A stretch of DNA of 64,000 nt from positions 98,467,805-98,531,804 of the forward strand of contig CM040428.1 in assembly GCA_022702705.1 (NCBI GenBank), written 5' to 3'. Shown in pieces: positions 1-11,754 of the stretch (within the stretch, counting starts at the first letter, position 1; each line of letters opens with the position of its first letter). The notes beneath the pieces are model-generated. The model made no database searches. It had not been told where the DNA came from and saw only the letters and a program-made list of their open reading frames with translations. The translations under genes and the position numbers were made by a program. The stretch is from Papilionanthe hookeriana x Papilionanthe teres (lineage: Eukaryota; Streptophyta; Magnoliopsida; Asparagales; Orchidaceae).

Positions 1-51
1 AGAATCAAATCATAAATAAGGCATAAAAATGGGTATTTTTTTGGTAGATCA
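1..51 (-). mobile_element. Athila element A, first 51 bp of the 3' LTR
   Basis: The right edge reads ...GGTAGATCA, so on the minus strand the LTR opens with TGATCTACC. The same edge recurs at 11,754 on the 5' LTR of this element. By eye the two 51-bp ends differ at about three positions. The rest of the LTR lies left of the window. Confidence 0.88.
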
Positions 52-63
52 ATTCCCCCAAAC
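52..63 (-). promoter_or_regulatory. polypurine tract of element A
   Basis: On the minus strand a run reading TTTGGGGGAAT abuts the LTR start TGATC. This is the expected place and composition of the plus-strand primer of an LTR retrotransposon. Confidence 0.8.
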
Positions 64-1390
64 TTAAATGTTACTTGTCCTCAAGTAACCCTTTTAATTA
101 CATAAAATATATAACATTCTGAAAGAAGTTAAAATATTTAAGATTTCTTGTAATTTTTGGTTTTATAAATGCTTTAGAAAATCTTTAAATAAATTTCACT
201 AATTGAGTTTAATTTTAAGAATTAAAGAACATTTAACTGCCAAATCATAAGACTTCGAATTTTTCATTTTTTTCAAGAATATTTACAAGAAAAAGATTTT
301 CATGAAATATTTTTCTAGTAAAAATATTTGTACATAAAAATTAAGTTAAAAATGTAATCAGTTTTCTTCCTATAAGATAATTCATGTGAAGCCAATTTTT
401 GATTAGGCATTTCCTCAAGCTTCTCCTCTCATTCTTTTTTTTTTTCTTTTGGATTGTTTTTCAATCCTTTTCTTTTTTTTATCAAGTGAGGATTACTACT
501 TTTGGATAGTCTGTTAATGATTTTGAACTTCACTATCCTTAACTTATTTTTCAAAAACATATACATTCTTACTTAATCAATATGACATTTTTAATAATTT
601 ATTATTTTTCAAAACTTATTTCAGTCTTTTCTTTTTCAAGCAATAATCTTGATTCCGTAGTATTTCAAAAATACAATTCTCTTTACTATAAATAGAAAAA
701 TTATTATCTTATTATTCTTTAAGTTAAATAATATTATTCTTAAAATCAATCAAAATTTTTGAAATTTTAGTTAAGTTTACTAAATTATTTATAAATTCAA
801 AAATTTAGGTAATCTTAAATAGATTTTTCATTCCTTATGTTATATTAATATATTTTTAAAGAAAATATTAGCTCATTAAGGACAAATAATATTTAAATTT
901 GATAAATGTTTTCCCTTCCCCTAAACTTCAGCTTTAGTATAAATATGAATCATGAAATTTTCTAAAGCATGAGAGAAAGAAATAAACAGGAATTAATCTA
1001 AGTACATTAATGATGTAGTAAGGAAAAGATAACTTCTACTTCTACACATGCTTTTATATGAATATAACAGAATTGATTAAACATATATAGAAAATTTTTA
1101 CAGAGCAGGCGTTAATTTCAAAAAAATCTTTTATTTTATTTTATTTTTATTTTTGAATATGCAAAATTACTAACTATTCATAAACACTAAACAGTAGGCT
1201 AGAACAGAAATAAAATTTTATAAAAATTTATTCATATTTCAGTCTTTAAACACACATCAGATAATCTAAAAACAGTTTCAACATAAAAAGTTCACATCAA
1301 CACTAACGAATAACATAATACTAAACAACACAAGAAACAAGAAACACACTAAAAACAAAATCCACACATCTCCAGAGGTAAGTCAAGCTA
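64..1390 (-). other. 3' non-coding region of Athila element A
   Basis: This is AT-rich DNA between the env-like ORF and the polypurine tract, with no convincing coding frame. Its first part (about 640-1,390) is colinear in reverse with 63,223-64,000 of element H, so it is a regular part of this Athila family and not a later insertion. Confidence 0.75.
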
Positions 1391-2547
1391 CTAATCACTA
1401 TCTGTAGCTTCATCATCATCATCACCAAAAGAAAACTCCATATCCTTCGGATCAACATATGGTGAATATCTGGGACAAATAGGGAACTGAACATTGTGCT
1501 CACCCTTCAGAAATCTCACTAAAGACTCAGAATACTCAGCATCATAATCACTCTTTCTTTGTGTATACTGAGAATGATGATCGATCTTTTTATCGATCGT
1601 ATCTAATCTACAATGAGTTAAGAATAACTCATTCTGCTGCTTTATAAGCTTATCATGCATTGTTTCCCAAAAAGTAGATGGTGGCTCAACAAAAGTAGAT
1701 GGTCTAAAAGTAGAAGCTCTACCTGAAGTAGGTAATGAACTAGAAGGTGCAGTAGAACTCTTACCTCGAAGCGGATCATAAATACTGACACTCTCTCTTC
1801 CTATAGGCTTTGTCGACTTGAGCTTTTCCTCAGAAAGCTCAGCAACTACTCCAGCACTTTGACATAGAGAATAGATCATAGATGGAAAACCAAGTCCAAT
1901 AGAAGTGCTAGAACGAGCAGTAGGCTCTACAGAATCATAAATAATGCTCCCTACATCAATAGGCTTCCTCTCTTGAATGCAGTAGTTGAGGATAGCTCTA
2001 TCTTTGGTAACCTTGCTTAGATGATTGGATGGCAGGAGACGAGCAGAAATCAAGTAGTGCCATGCCTTTGAAACACCATTAAGCTTAGAATATGAAAAAT
2101 TTACCCCTTTTATGTTCCCATTCTTCCAGACTCCAGTACTATTAGTCAGGTAGGCAATGATCATATCCAAATCTCCCTCAGATGGAGATAATCCAGAGTA
2201 ATAGCACTCAATGTTTGGCAGCAGGCCATAGAAAATGTTGATACGTTCAGGAGTGAATCCTACTCAACTCCTCTAATGAAAATCTTGTATTCTTCAGCAT
2301 CCACGAAATTAACATAAAACTCTCTAACAACCAGGATAACGAAAACAACAGTGAAATAGCAGAATCGTTGCCAGTTGTGGACAACGATTGTATCTTTAAT
2401 TCTTCCTTCAGGATTGTAAAAACTTCGCTCTGAGATAAATTTCCGAGTCGTAGCAAAATCATTGTATCGGAGATGTGTAGCAGTAGTGACAAACTTGCTA
2501 TGATCAAATTTTTCTCGTTCCTTTCCTAGCTTAGATTTGGGTACCAT
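1391..2547 (-). pseudogene. Athila env-like / plant-transposon-protein ORF, frameshifted (element A)
   Basis: The ORF starts at an ATG at 2547 and reads open to about 2,260. It continues in another frame from about 2,250 to the stop at 1,391, so one frameshift lies near 2,250. Throughout it is closely similar to the intact 385-codon ORF of element H at 62,065-63,222. The order is a basic start, a folded region with the conserved NWQRFCYF segment, a Ser/Thr/Pro-rich stretch, and an acidic tail ending FGDDDDEATDSD. ORFs in this position of Athila elements are called env-like. The N-terminal half resembles the domain annotated in plants as putative plant transposon protein. I see no signal peptide or clear membrane anchor, so an envelope function is not supported by the sequence. 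Function unknown. Confidence 0.75.
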
Positions 2548-3447
2548 CTAAACTTGATATAAAAACGTGAAATAAATTCAACGAATCTAGGAAAATAAAC
2601 TAATTTAAGTTTTCTAAACTTGAAAGAGCTTAAAAATTTCAAGGATTTAACCTTAAAAATCAAAATTTTTCTAAAAATTTCAGTTTTTCTAAATGAGAGC
2701 AAAATCCATGGTGAAAACGAAAATAATGAGTTTAGAATGTAGATCTGACCTCGGGATGAAGAAATCGGGTGATTTCAAGCTCAAAAACTTGAAAATCCAG
2801 CTTGAAAATGAAATCTATAGGGGGTATTTTCACGAAAAATAGTGGAGGAGGAAGGTTAGGCGTCAAAAATGGCGTGGGGGTGTTTAAGAAGATGAGTTTT
2901 CGGGTTCAGGCAGAACCATCGCCTAGGCGCCGAATTCTGGCGCCTAGGCGCTAGACTCGCCTTTCCAAAAATTCGATTTAAATTTTATATTTTCCACAAA
3001 ATCTTATAAAATTTGACTCCTAATTTCTCTTATGAGAGTGTTAATCCAATTTATATCCTTCAAATATTTTCATAATCAATTTAAAATGATAGTTTAGATC
3101 CACAAAAATGTATCCAAATTATTCAATTCCAATCCATAACTTCCATTCCAAATTCAATAAATTTCAGTACAAGACTATATTAAGGTTCATCGTTTTATAA
3201 ATAACACAAATAACAACATATTCAAAGGAAATATTCAAATCTAACAACACACATTGAACAATTAAGCAAACACACAAATTCAATATTCAACACACTAACA
3301 CATGACTCGATCACACCTAAAACACATATAACATCTATTTAACACCGATCTTCAATTAACATCTCTTTCGTAATGAAGTTCGCTAGGACCGAAGGGATAG
3401 AACACCAATGCCCTTAGAAATTCCAAAGCCATCTTTTCATCGATCCA
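2548..3447. other. non-coding spacer of element A between env-like ORF and small ORF
   Basis: No coding frame is seen. The spacer is colinear in reverse with 61,246-62,064 of element H. It holds a GC-rich palindrome pair at 2,921-2,956 and is otherwise AT-rich. Confidence 0.7.
2921..2956. repeat. paired GGCGCCTAGGCGCC-type palindromes
   Basis: Two adjacent near-copies of the palindrome GGCGCCTAGGCGCC are separated by GAATTCT. The same motif recurs in other non-coding parts of the Athila elements (3,861; 11,281; 11,521; 60,661; 61,661). Confidence 0.85.
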
Positions 3448-3708
3448 CTAGTTCTTCGCGTACATTTCTACTTGAGCGTTATGATAGGTCGCCATATGAT
3501 CAGATTGAAGTTTGGTTTGCCATTCCAAGTGTTCGTATTGGTGGTACATCTCATGGAGACGATTACCAATACTATGAAGTTCTGCTTCAATCTTCTCTAA
3601 TCGACTAAACAACTTCTCAATACTAACAGCAATAAAACCATTAAAATAAGGCTGTGGATCTTTGAGAGATTTGTCTCTTACCTCATTTCCATGATTTCCT
3701 CTATCCAT
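3448..3708 (-). pseudogene. small coiled-coil ORF after pol (element A), truncated
   Basis: The first ATG of the frame is at 3708, giving 86 codons before a TAG. Element H carries the same ORF (60,907-61,245) with 112 codons; the TAG here replaces an AAG in H, so this copy is shortened. The protein opens MDRGNH and has an amphipathic stretch (LEKIEAELHSIGNRLHEMY) with heptad-like spacing, suggesting a short coiled coil. I recognise no known family. It lies between integrase and the env-like ORF in both copies, so it is a regular extra ORF of this Athila family. Function unknown. Confidence 0.6.
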
Positions 3709-3796
3709 TACCTCCAAATCCTTTTTAACACCTCCAAAATGGATTGCTGTGGTCGAAATTAAGGTTTCTGTGGGATTGGGGACGAAGATAAGGCAA

Positions 3797-3804
3797 TATA
3801 TAAA
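3797..3804 (-). promoter_or_regulatory. candidate internal TATA box
   Basis: The minus strand reads CTCTTTATATATTGCC about 95 bp before the ATG of the small ORF. The identical string is found at the same place in element H (60,812). This could be an internal promoter for the downstream ORFs, but it may be chance in AT-rich DNA. Confidence 0.35.
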
Positions 3805-3860
3805 GAGATTTCGTGTGAAACACTAAAGATTTTAGGTTTTTACACGATCTGTAACCGTGG

Positions 3861-3935
3861 TGCTTAGGCGCCGAAATCTGGCGCCTAGGCGCCGGATCAT
3901 CAATACGCATTCTATTCTGGCGCTTAGGCGTTGGA
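3861..3935. repeat. cluster of GGCGCC-type palindromes
   Basis: Contains a perfect GGCGCCTAGGCGCC at 3,880-3,893, flanked by degenerate copies at 3,861 and 3,917. The counterpart in element H is at 60,661-60,760. Confidence 0.85.
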
Positions 3936-4254
3936 ACCTTGATCGACTCCGATTCGCCTATCGTCAAATTTTGCAAGTTTCAGTTGTAAAAATATGTCTA
4001 ACAAACGGGTATGATCAACACACAAACACAATTACGAAAAATTCAAATCACAAACAATCACAAACGAAGGTTAACTTGATCTCTTTTTTACTCACATTTG
4101 ACATGGAGTGGTCCAAGTCCAAATTCTATATACTTCAAGATAATGTTTAGCTTAAGCCAATACAGACTTGTTATCCTTCTATTTCCAGAAGTTATATACA
4201 AATTTAGTAAAGGCTATGGCATAACCTTACAACAATAATTTAACTCACTCTAAT

Positions 4255-4300
4255 AAATATGGGTTGCCTCCCACAAAGCTCTTGGTTTAACGTTGTCAGG
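4255..4300 (-). other. conserved post-pol non-coding motif (element A)
   Basis: The minus strand carries a block containing CTTTGTGGGAGGCAACCC just after the integrase stop. Near-identical blocks lie at 46,949-46,998 (G) and 60,304-60,350 (H), although the G integrase is much more diverged in protein. Function unknown. Confidence 0.75.
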
Positions 4301-4318
4301 CCGACCTAATTAATTGAA

Positions 4319-5640
4319 TTAATCGGGTAGACTCAGCTCATAAGCCTCTTTGTAATTTAATTTCATTTCTCCCATGTAAGGCTTCAGTCTTAATTCGTTA
4401 ACTTGAAATACTTTTTCATTTTTGGGATCTTTAATATCCACAACTCCGTAAGGGTATACTCTCTCAATTATAAATGGTCCCATCCATTTAGATTTTAATT
4501 TTCCAGGAAAATGTTTTAAACGAACATTAAATAATAATACTTCTTGTCCAGGCTCGAATATTTTCCTTGAAATCATTTTTTCATGCAATTTCTTCATTCT
4601 TTCCTTATAAATTTTTTCATTTTCATAAGACTCATTTCTTATCTCTTACATTTCATTTAGTTGTAATAATCTTTTTTCTCCTACAGTATTGAAATTATAA
4701 TTGAACTCCTTTATCGGCCAATATGCTTTATGTTCAAGTTCAACAGGTAAGTGACAATGTTTACCCTAAATTAACCGATAAGGTGACATTCTAATAGGTG
4801 TCTTATAGGCTATTCTATAAGCCCATAATGCAGAATCAAGTCTATCAACCCAATCAGTTCTTTTAGTATTAACAGTCTTCTCTAATATTCTTTTAATTTC
4901 TCTATTTGATACTTCAACCATTCCACTTGTTTGAGGATGATAATAAGTTGCAATTCTATGTTTAATTCTGAATTTTTCCAGCAATGATTGAATTCTTATA
5001 TTTATGAAATGACTTCCCCCATTTGTGATAATTATCATAGGCATTCCAAATCTTGTAAAAATCATTTTCTTTAAAAATTTCGAAACACTTTTGGAATCAC
5101 AGTTAGGTAAAGCTACAGCTTCGATCCACTTTGAAACAAAATCAACTACTAATAAAATATAAATTTTTCCAGATGATGGTACGAAAGGTCCCATAAAGTC
5201 TAAATCCCATACATAAAAAATTTCGATTTCTATTATAAAGTTTAGAGGCATTTCATCTTTTCTAGATATATTTCCCATTCTTTGACATCGATCACAAGTT
5301 TTCACATAATGTCCAACATCTTTAAATAATGTAGGCCAATAAAATCCAAAATTTAAAATTTTAAATGCAGTTTTCTCCACTCCAAAGTGTCCTCCAAATT
5401 TAGAATCGTAACATTTTTGAATAATTGCAAAAGTTTCTTTATAAGGTACACATCATCGAATCACAGAATCTCTTCCTATTTTAAATAAATGAGGATCTTC
5501 CCAAATATATGATTTACAATCATTCTTGAATTTCTTAATATATTTGTTATTCATCCCATAAGGTAAAATATTGCTAGCCAAATAGTTAACTATATCAGCA
5601 TACCAGGGCATTTGCAATCCTTGAATGACATTAAGGTTTG
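4319..5640 (-). pseudogene. Athila integrase with C-terminal region (element A)
   Basis: Integrase inserts the DNA copy into the host genome. Reading leftwards, the HHCC-type N-terminus is broken near 5,400-5,640 and ends with CDRCQRMG. The catalytic core lies at 4,766-5,380. Its first Asp is in WDLDFMGPF. The second catalytic Asp is replaced by Asn (ITNGGSHF). The Glu region is at VEVSNREIK. The C-terminal portion at 4,319-4,597 contains KSKWMGPFIIERVYPYG, typical of the end of Ty3/gypsy integrases. There is a frame break near 4,600-4,766. The Asp-to-Asn change and the breaks make it non-functional. Gene order PR-RT-RH-INT is that of Ty3/gypsy. Confidence 0.88.
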
Positions 5641-5785
5641 AGGTTTTTCTTCATAATTTCTCATTTATAATTTCTTCATAATTCTTTTCTTTATTATTTT
5701 TTATTCTTGATAAATGATCAACAATTTGGTTGTCAGTTCCTCTTCTGTTTACTATTTCAAAATCAAATTCTTGTAAAAGTAAAAC

Positions 5786-6400
5786 TCATATGACCAATCT
5801 AGGTTTAGCATCTTTTTTATACATTAAATATTTAATTACATAATGATCAGTATGTACAATACATTTCGTTCCAAGAAGATATGGTCTAAATTTATCAAAG
5901 GCATATACTATTGCTAACAGCTCATTTTCAGTAGTAGTGTAATTTATTTTAGTTTCATTTAAAGTTTTGCTAGCATAATATATAACTTTGAAAATTTTCT
6001 CATATTTTTGTCCTAATACAACTCCAATTGCATAATCACTTGCATCACACATTAATTTAAAAGGTTTATTCCAATCAGGTGCAACAATGACAGGTCCAGT
6101 GATTAATTTTTCTTTTAGAATATTGAACGCATTCGGACAATCTTCATTAAATTCAAATTTAACTTTTTTTTCTAATAAATGGCAAAGAGGTTTAGCAATT
6201 TTATAAAAATCCTTTATATATCTTCTATAAAATCCAACCTGACCTAAAAAATTTCTTAAATCAGTAACGGTATTAGGTGGTTGAATTTCAGCAATAATTT
6301 TCACTTTTAGTTGATCAACTTCCATCCCTATTTGTGAAATTTTATCTCCAAGTACAATTCCTTCTGTGACCATAAATTGACATTTTTCCCAGTTTAGCAC
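5786..6400 (-). pseudogene. Athila RT C-terminus and RNase H (element A)
   Basis: The open segment carries the RT thumb/connection (FLGQVGFYRRYIKDF) and RNase H with MCDASDYAIG (first Asp), the Glu segment TENELLAIVYAFDKF and HTDHYVIKYL (third acidic position). RNase H removes the RNA of the RNA-DNA hybrid during reverse transcription. The frame ends in a stop where H continues, so the chain to integrase is broken. It is closely similar to the matching part of element H at 51,100-51,834. Confidence 0.88.
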
Positions 6401-6421
6401 TAAATTTGTAACTTCACATTT

Positions 6422-7468
6422 TTATAGAACTTTCGCTATATTTTCCAAGTAAGATTCAAAAGAAGTTCCATAAACTGAAAAATTGTCCATAAATACTTCA
6501 ATTCCTTTATCATTCAAATCGCAGAGTATTAACATCATAAATCTTTGAAAAGTTGCAGGTGCATTGCATAAACCGAAAGGCATTCTTCTAAAGGCAAATT
6601 TTCCATAAGGACTTGTATATGTTCTCTTCTCTTGATCCTCAGGAGCAACGGGTAATTGATGATAACCAGAATATCCATCCAGAAAATAGAAATATGAGTG
6701 TCCAGCTAGTTTATCTACCATTTGATCCAAGAAAGGTAAAGGAAAATGATCCTTTCTATTGGTGTTGTTTAATTTTTGATAGTCAATGCAAATTCACCAT
6801 CTGGTAACTTGCCTTGTTGGGATTAATTAATTTTTTTCATTACCAATGATATTTACTCCTCCTTTTATTGGAACACAATGAATATGACTTACCCATTGGC
6901 TATCCGAAATAGGATAAATAATTCCAGCATCTAACCATTTCAAAATCTCTTTCTTAACAACCTCTTTCATAATTGGGTTCAATCTTCTTTGAGGTTCAAT
7001 AGTGGGTTTACAATTTTCTTCCATTAAAATCCTATGCATACAGATTGAAGGGTTTATTCCTTTTATATCTGCAATAGTCCAACCAAAAGCTTTCTTATAA
7101 TTCTTCAGAACTCCTATTAGTTTATCTTCTTGATCTTTGCTTAATTCTGAAGAGATAATTATAGGTACAGTTAATGAATTTCCAAGAAATGCATACTTTA
7201 AATGTGCAAGTAACATCTTTAATTCTAGTTCAGGGGCTTTTTCAATTGAGGGTAAAAGTATATCATTTTTATTTGTGTCTAAAATTTCCCAATTTTGATG
7301 AATATAATGAGTTTCTTCAGATAAATTTTCTTCATTTAATTTTTCAATTTCTTTATTTAATGATTCATTATATAACATAGATTCTTTATCTTTATCATCA
7401 GAAATGACCTTACATTTTTCTTGATAATGCTTTTCAATTATATAATAAAAATATCCATCCAATAGCAT
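6422..7468 (-). pseudogene. Athila reverse transcriptase, mutated active site (element A)
   Basis: RT copies element RNA to DNA. The N-terminal part is read at 6,827-7,468 (up to the HCVPIKGGV segment). The palm follows at 6,422-6,730 after a frame break, with FLDGYSGYHQL holding the first catalytic Asp and GLCNAPATFQR. The normal Y/F-M-D-D box reads FMDN here, losing one catalytic Asp, whereas H has FMDD. The substitution and the frame break make this RT inactive. Confidence 0.88.
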
Positions 7469-8088
7469 TTTTCTTTATCAGGATACCTCATTGATTTTAG
7501 AACATTAAATGTTATCTCTTGATCTTTAACTCTCATCGTTAATTCTCCTTTTTGCAAATCAATCATAGCTCGTCCGGTAGCTAGAAAAGGTCTCCCTAAA
7601 ATGATAGGTATTTCTTTATCTTTTCCCATATCTAGAACAATGAAATCCACCGGGAAGATAAATTTATCTACCCTATCAAGTACATCCTCTAGAACTCCTT
7701 TAGGATAAGTGATCGATCGATCAGCTAACTGAAGAGTTATAGTGGTAGGAGAAATCTCTCCTAAATCTAACCTTCGAAAGATTGAAAATGGCATGAGATT
7801 AATACTTGCTCCTAAATCACATAAGGGTTTTACACAAAATTTTTCTCCAATAGCACATGGTATAGTGAAACTTCCAGGATCTTTAAGTTTTTGAGGTAGT
7901 TTATTCTGAATTATTACACTACATTTTTCACTTAATGCAACAGTTTCATAAGATTCAAATTTTCTCTTCTTGCTTAAAATATCCTTCATAAATTTTGCAT
8001 AGCTTGGCATTTGCTCTAAAGCTTCAGCAAGGAATGTTGATGGTAAGTATCTTAAAAATTTCAAAGAACTTAGAAAATTGATGGTCAA
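7438..8088 (-). pseudogene. Athila aspartic protease region (element A)
   Basis: An open stretch of 216 codons between gag and RT. The retropepsin active-site segment reads LCDLGASINLMP, with DLGAS as the D-S/T-G equivalent, and the second conserved segment reads IILGRPFLATGRAMIDL. Such proteases mature the Gag-Pol polyprotein. It overlaps the start of the RT segment by a few codons in another frame, showing a frameshift between them. The segment is open, but the surrounding polyprotein is broken, so it is labelled as part of a pseudogene. Confidence 0.85.
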
Positions 8089-8092
8089 GCTT

Positions 8093-9629
8093 CTACTGTT
8101 TTAGTCTTTGAGGAAAAAGTGGTGGTAGTCTTTCAACTTCCACTTCAATAGGTACTACAGTCTGATCTTTACTTGGAGAAAGGGTATCTTTAGGTTTTTT
8201 AATCTCTTCAACTTCTTTTTCTTTTTCAATCTCATTCTGTGTTTTCTCTTTTAATTCCTTTCCACTTCTGAGTTGTACAGCTTTTGCTTGTTCATGTTCT
8301 TTTCCAGATTTTTTAGGATTAATTTCGAGATTGCTACGCAGTGTTCCTTGAGGTCTGTAATTAATAAAATTAGCAATTTGACCCATCTGATTGTTAATAT
8401 TACGAATAGTAGTGTTTTGACTTTGTAGCTGATTGCTTAGATGCAAGATCAATTCTTCTACAGACAACTTTTTCTGCTGATTGTTATAACTAGGAGGGTA
8501 AGTTGGTCTATAGTTTGAATTTCCTTGATTGTTCAAATTTGGATTAACTTGATTATTATTCCATTACTGATGTCCATTACTCCAATTAAAACTAGTATGA
8601 TTTTTCCAACCAGGATTATAATAATTAGAATAAGGGTTATTAGTTTTACTAGCAATAGCTTGCAAAGTTTTCATTGTTTGAGAATCATCAGAATTTGTAG
8701 AATTATCATTACTTACATGCGATATGTTAATAGAAAAATTATCTAATTTCTTAGATATCACAGCCACTTGTAAAGCTAAAATAGAGAAGGCTTCATTATC
8801 TTGAATATTTGTCATTCATTTAGGATTAACCCTTTCAGAAGACAATTAAAAATTATTATTAGCCATTTCTTCAATTAAGGTGTAGGCTTCTTCAAATTTC
8901 TTAGCTATTAAAGAACCACCAGCAGCAGCATCAATAATAGATCTAAGTGATCCAATAAGTCCATTATAAAATGTTTGAATGATTAACCAATCTGGTAAAA
9001 CATGATGAGGACATTTTCTTAATATTTCTTTGAATCTTTCCCAAGCTTCATTAATTGTTTCTCCATCAAATTGCGTAAATGAAGTAATATCATTTCTCAA
9101 TTTAGCAGTTTTAGTAGGAGGAAAATATTTAGCAAGGAATTTTTGTACCATATCTCACCAAGTTTTAATAGAATAATTTGCTAATGAATTAAGCCACATC
9201 TTTGCTTTATTTTTTAAGGAAAAAAGGAAAGAGTCTAAGCCTAATAGCATCATGAGAAAGATTATTATATTTAAAGGTAGCACAAAGTTCTAAAAAACTA
9301 GCAAGGTGTAAATTTGGATCCTCATTAGGTGTTCCTCCAAATTTATTATTTTGAACCATTTGAATAATAGAAAGTTTAAGCTCAAAAGAATTAGTATCTA
9401 CAACTGTCATTTGAATACTAACATGAAGTTCATCAGCTGTAGGGTTTGCATATTACCTTAATGGTTTATAAATATTTTGTTCATTAATTTCGATTGGATT
9501 TTGATTATTGTTATGTAAGTTAGCCATTTCTTCATGTTTTGAAAATTTTTTTCCTTTTTTATTTCTTTTAATTGTTCTTTCTAATTCAGAATTAAAAGGT
9601 AGTAATCCTTCAGATCCAAAACTACGCAT
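8093..9629 (-). pseudogene. Athila gag, multiply frameshifted (element A)
   Basis: Gag forms the virus-like particle. The core retrotransposon-gag domain is recognised by ANPTADELH, the LHLASFLELCATFKY block, YFPPTKTAKLRNDI, GETINEAWERFKEILRKCPHH and RSIIDAAAGGSL. A low-complexity Asn/Pro-rich section and a charged tail follow. I place the start at ATG 9629 and not at the MANLH methionine (9527). The 34 codons between are in frame and are recognisable in B, C and H. Several stops and frame breaks (about 9,450; 9,200; 8,830; 8,560) make it a pseudogene. Confidence 0.85.
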
Positions 9630-9712
9630 AAAATTTAAAATATTTTTGTTTTGTTTTTGTTTTGTTTTTTTTTATTTTTCTTATATTTCTTTTTACTTTT
9701 TATTCTATACTA

Positions 9713-9730
9713 TCCTTGGCAACGATGCCA
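9713..9730 (-). promoter_or_regulatory. primer binding site, degenerate (element A)
   Basis: The minus strand reads TGGCATCGTTGCCAAGGA. The intact form in B and C is TGGCGCCGTTGCCGGGGA, complementary to the 3' end of plant tRNA-Asp, the usual primer of Athila elements. It lies 6 bp (AGTTTT) from the LTR end, as in B, C and H. It carries three or more substitutions. Confidence 0.88.
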
Positions 9731-10034
9731 AAAACTTGATGCGATGCGACTTTATATATACTTTTAAATACAAGAATTTGATAGCACTTTTTAGAATATT
9801 TAATTCCTGGAAAATGGCTTCAAAAACTTGATGTGGGATGTTTAATTTTACTTGGGAAATTATATTTAGATTTTATAATAATTATTGTAAAAGTCACAAT
9901 TTTAAATACAAGTATACGTATCATTCAAGTAATACAGGGCTCTAGTGGAGTCCTAGTTATCGATCCCACAGGGATAGTGTTTTTATAAAAAGTAAGAAAT
10001 GTAAGAAATATTTTGGAATTTTTCAAATTAAAAG

Positions 10035-10084
<50 letters not shown>

Positions 10085-10089
10085 ATACA

Positions 10090-10169
<80 letters not shown>

Positions 10170-10184
10170 TGTATATATATATAT

Positions 10185-10220
<36 letters not shown>

Positions 10221-10240
10221 CATATATATATATATATATT
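10035..10240. repeat. (TA)n microsatellite in the LTR of A
   Basis: About 200 bp of TA repeats with occasional CATA or GATG variants. H has a shorter (TA)n at the same LTR position (47,410-47,460). Confidence 0.95.
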
Positions 10241-11186
10241 TCAAATTTTATTTACTAACAATTTTTACTATAATCAAGTAAGCAGTAAGCAGTAATAAAG
10301 TAAAGTAAGCAGTAATTAAAATTCAATGCAAGTATAAAAACAACTTTCTCCTTTTCAACTAATCCAAGATTTTTAGAATAATTATCTTTTGTGGGGAATT
10401 TAGATTATGGTAATGTGCTAAATAGAAGCATTCGTATTCTTTACCCTTTAGTCCAGGTGCAAAGAACATTGACTAATCTATAGATCGATTCGGGATGTTT
10501 TATTAGTAGAATGGGTTAATTCTAGGCTCACACTACTAGATGTCCAAGGGTGGCTATGGTCGGCCCTACCAGTGACTCGTTCCCTTTCTATAAACCCAAT
10601 TATTAGAATTTAGTCTGTCACTCTAAAAACTAATTAATTTTACTCCCAATAAATAATATCTTTCTATTTATTTGCACTTCACCTTGAATAATCCGCATAA
10701 AGTCATCGACTGCATAAGGATTCATGTGATATCTACTAGTTAAAAATTTCTCTCCGGATAGGTCTCAAAATTCTTTAATAGGTTTTAACAATTTAAATGG
10801 CCAATTTAAAAAGTAAACTAAGATCAGGTATTAATATCATCACAATGTTTTAAATATTTTAAATTTAATTCTCCTACAAAATTTAATTAATTTATTATCT
10901 TTTCATAGTTGAAAGGAGAAAGATAACTAACTACTCAGAACACATTGAAATCACACAACAAAACATATTTATAAAACATTGAACCAAGTTACAAATACTT
11001 ATCTAGAATGTTCCTTCAAGTGATCCGCTGACTTCTACTGACTCCAAAGCAATGATGAAAGACTCCAACAGCAATAACACACAATAAATACTCAAAATAA
11101 ACTCACTAGATACAAAGTAAAGTGGCACCCTAAGTGTGGAAGAGACTAAACAACTATGTAAAACTTGAGGGGGAGAGAATGGGCTC

Positions 11187-11195
11187 CTATTTATA
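11187..11195 (-). promoter_or_regulatory. TATA box of the A LTR
   Basis: The minus strand reads GAGCTCTATAAATAGGAGCCC-like sequence, with the TATA core at this site. The same box is kept in the LTR of B at 15,745. It lies in a position suited to the start of the genomic RNA. Confidence 0.7.
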
Positions 11196-11280
11196 GAGCT
11201 CTGAATTTGACCAGGGGTTGCTTAAGACACCCCTTCAAAAATCGTCCAAATTCAATGCATCTTCTAGAAGGTAACTGTCG

Positions 11281-11315
11281 CACTTAGGCGTCGGGATCTG
11301 GCGCCTAGGCGCCGG
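11281..11315. repeat. palindrome cluster in the A LTR (1)
   Basis: A perfect GGCGCCTAGGCGCC (11,300-11,313) preceded by a degenerate copy. Confidence 0.85.
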
Positions 11316-11520
11316 ACTCCGTGACCATGTCTTCGCACCTCTTCACTTTGGATCACACCTCTTCGCGATTAAAACCATTTCCTTGTGTCCAAATGCATTA
11401 TATCACATGTCATATATATAAGGAGTAACTTCCAGTCTTCTAGAAATTCCAATAACCACTTAAATCTGTCAAAATAACTCCCCAAAATCATTAAAAAATC
11501 TTAACAGCGTCTGTATCGAG

Positions 11521-11559
11521 CTGGCGCTTAGGCGCCGAATTCTGGCGCCTAGGCGCCAG
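11521..11559. repeat. palindrome cluster in the A LTR (2)
   Basis: Contains the 16-bp perfect palindrome TGGCGCCTAGGCGCCA at 11,543-11,558, preceded by a near copy and GAATTC-type spacing. Confidence 0.85.
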
Positions 11560-11754
11560 GGCAATAATTCTAATATTTTTCTCTATAAGCTCCATTTTGC
11601 TCATTTTTACTCCTTTTTTCCTTCTTTTTCTTTCTTGGACTCTTTTTTAATCATCTACATCCAAAAACATGAAAATACCTTTCATTAAAGCATAATATCC
11701 TTAAGAATTGAATCATAAATAAGGCATAAAAATGGGTATTTTTTAGGTAGATCA

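Larger units (their letters stand above)
9737..11754 (-). mobile_element. 5' LTR of Athila element A
   Basis: A 2.0-kb LTR running on the plus strand from TGATGCG to GATCA (TG...CA on either strand). It lies next to the PBS and shares its outer end with position 51. It contains a TATA box at 11,187, a (TA)n array and two palindrome clusters. Flanking DNA at 11,755 is the protease of element B. B begins ATAAG at the junction, so the 5-bp target duplication should be ATAAG on the far side, outside the window. Confidence 0.88.
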
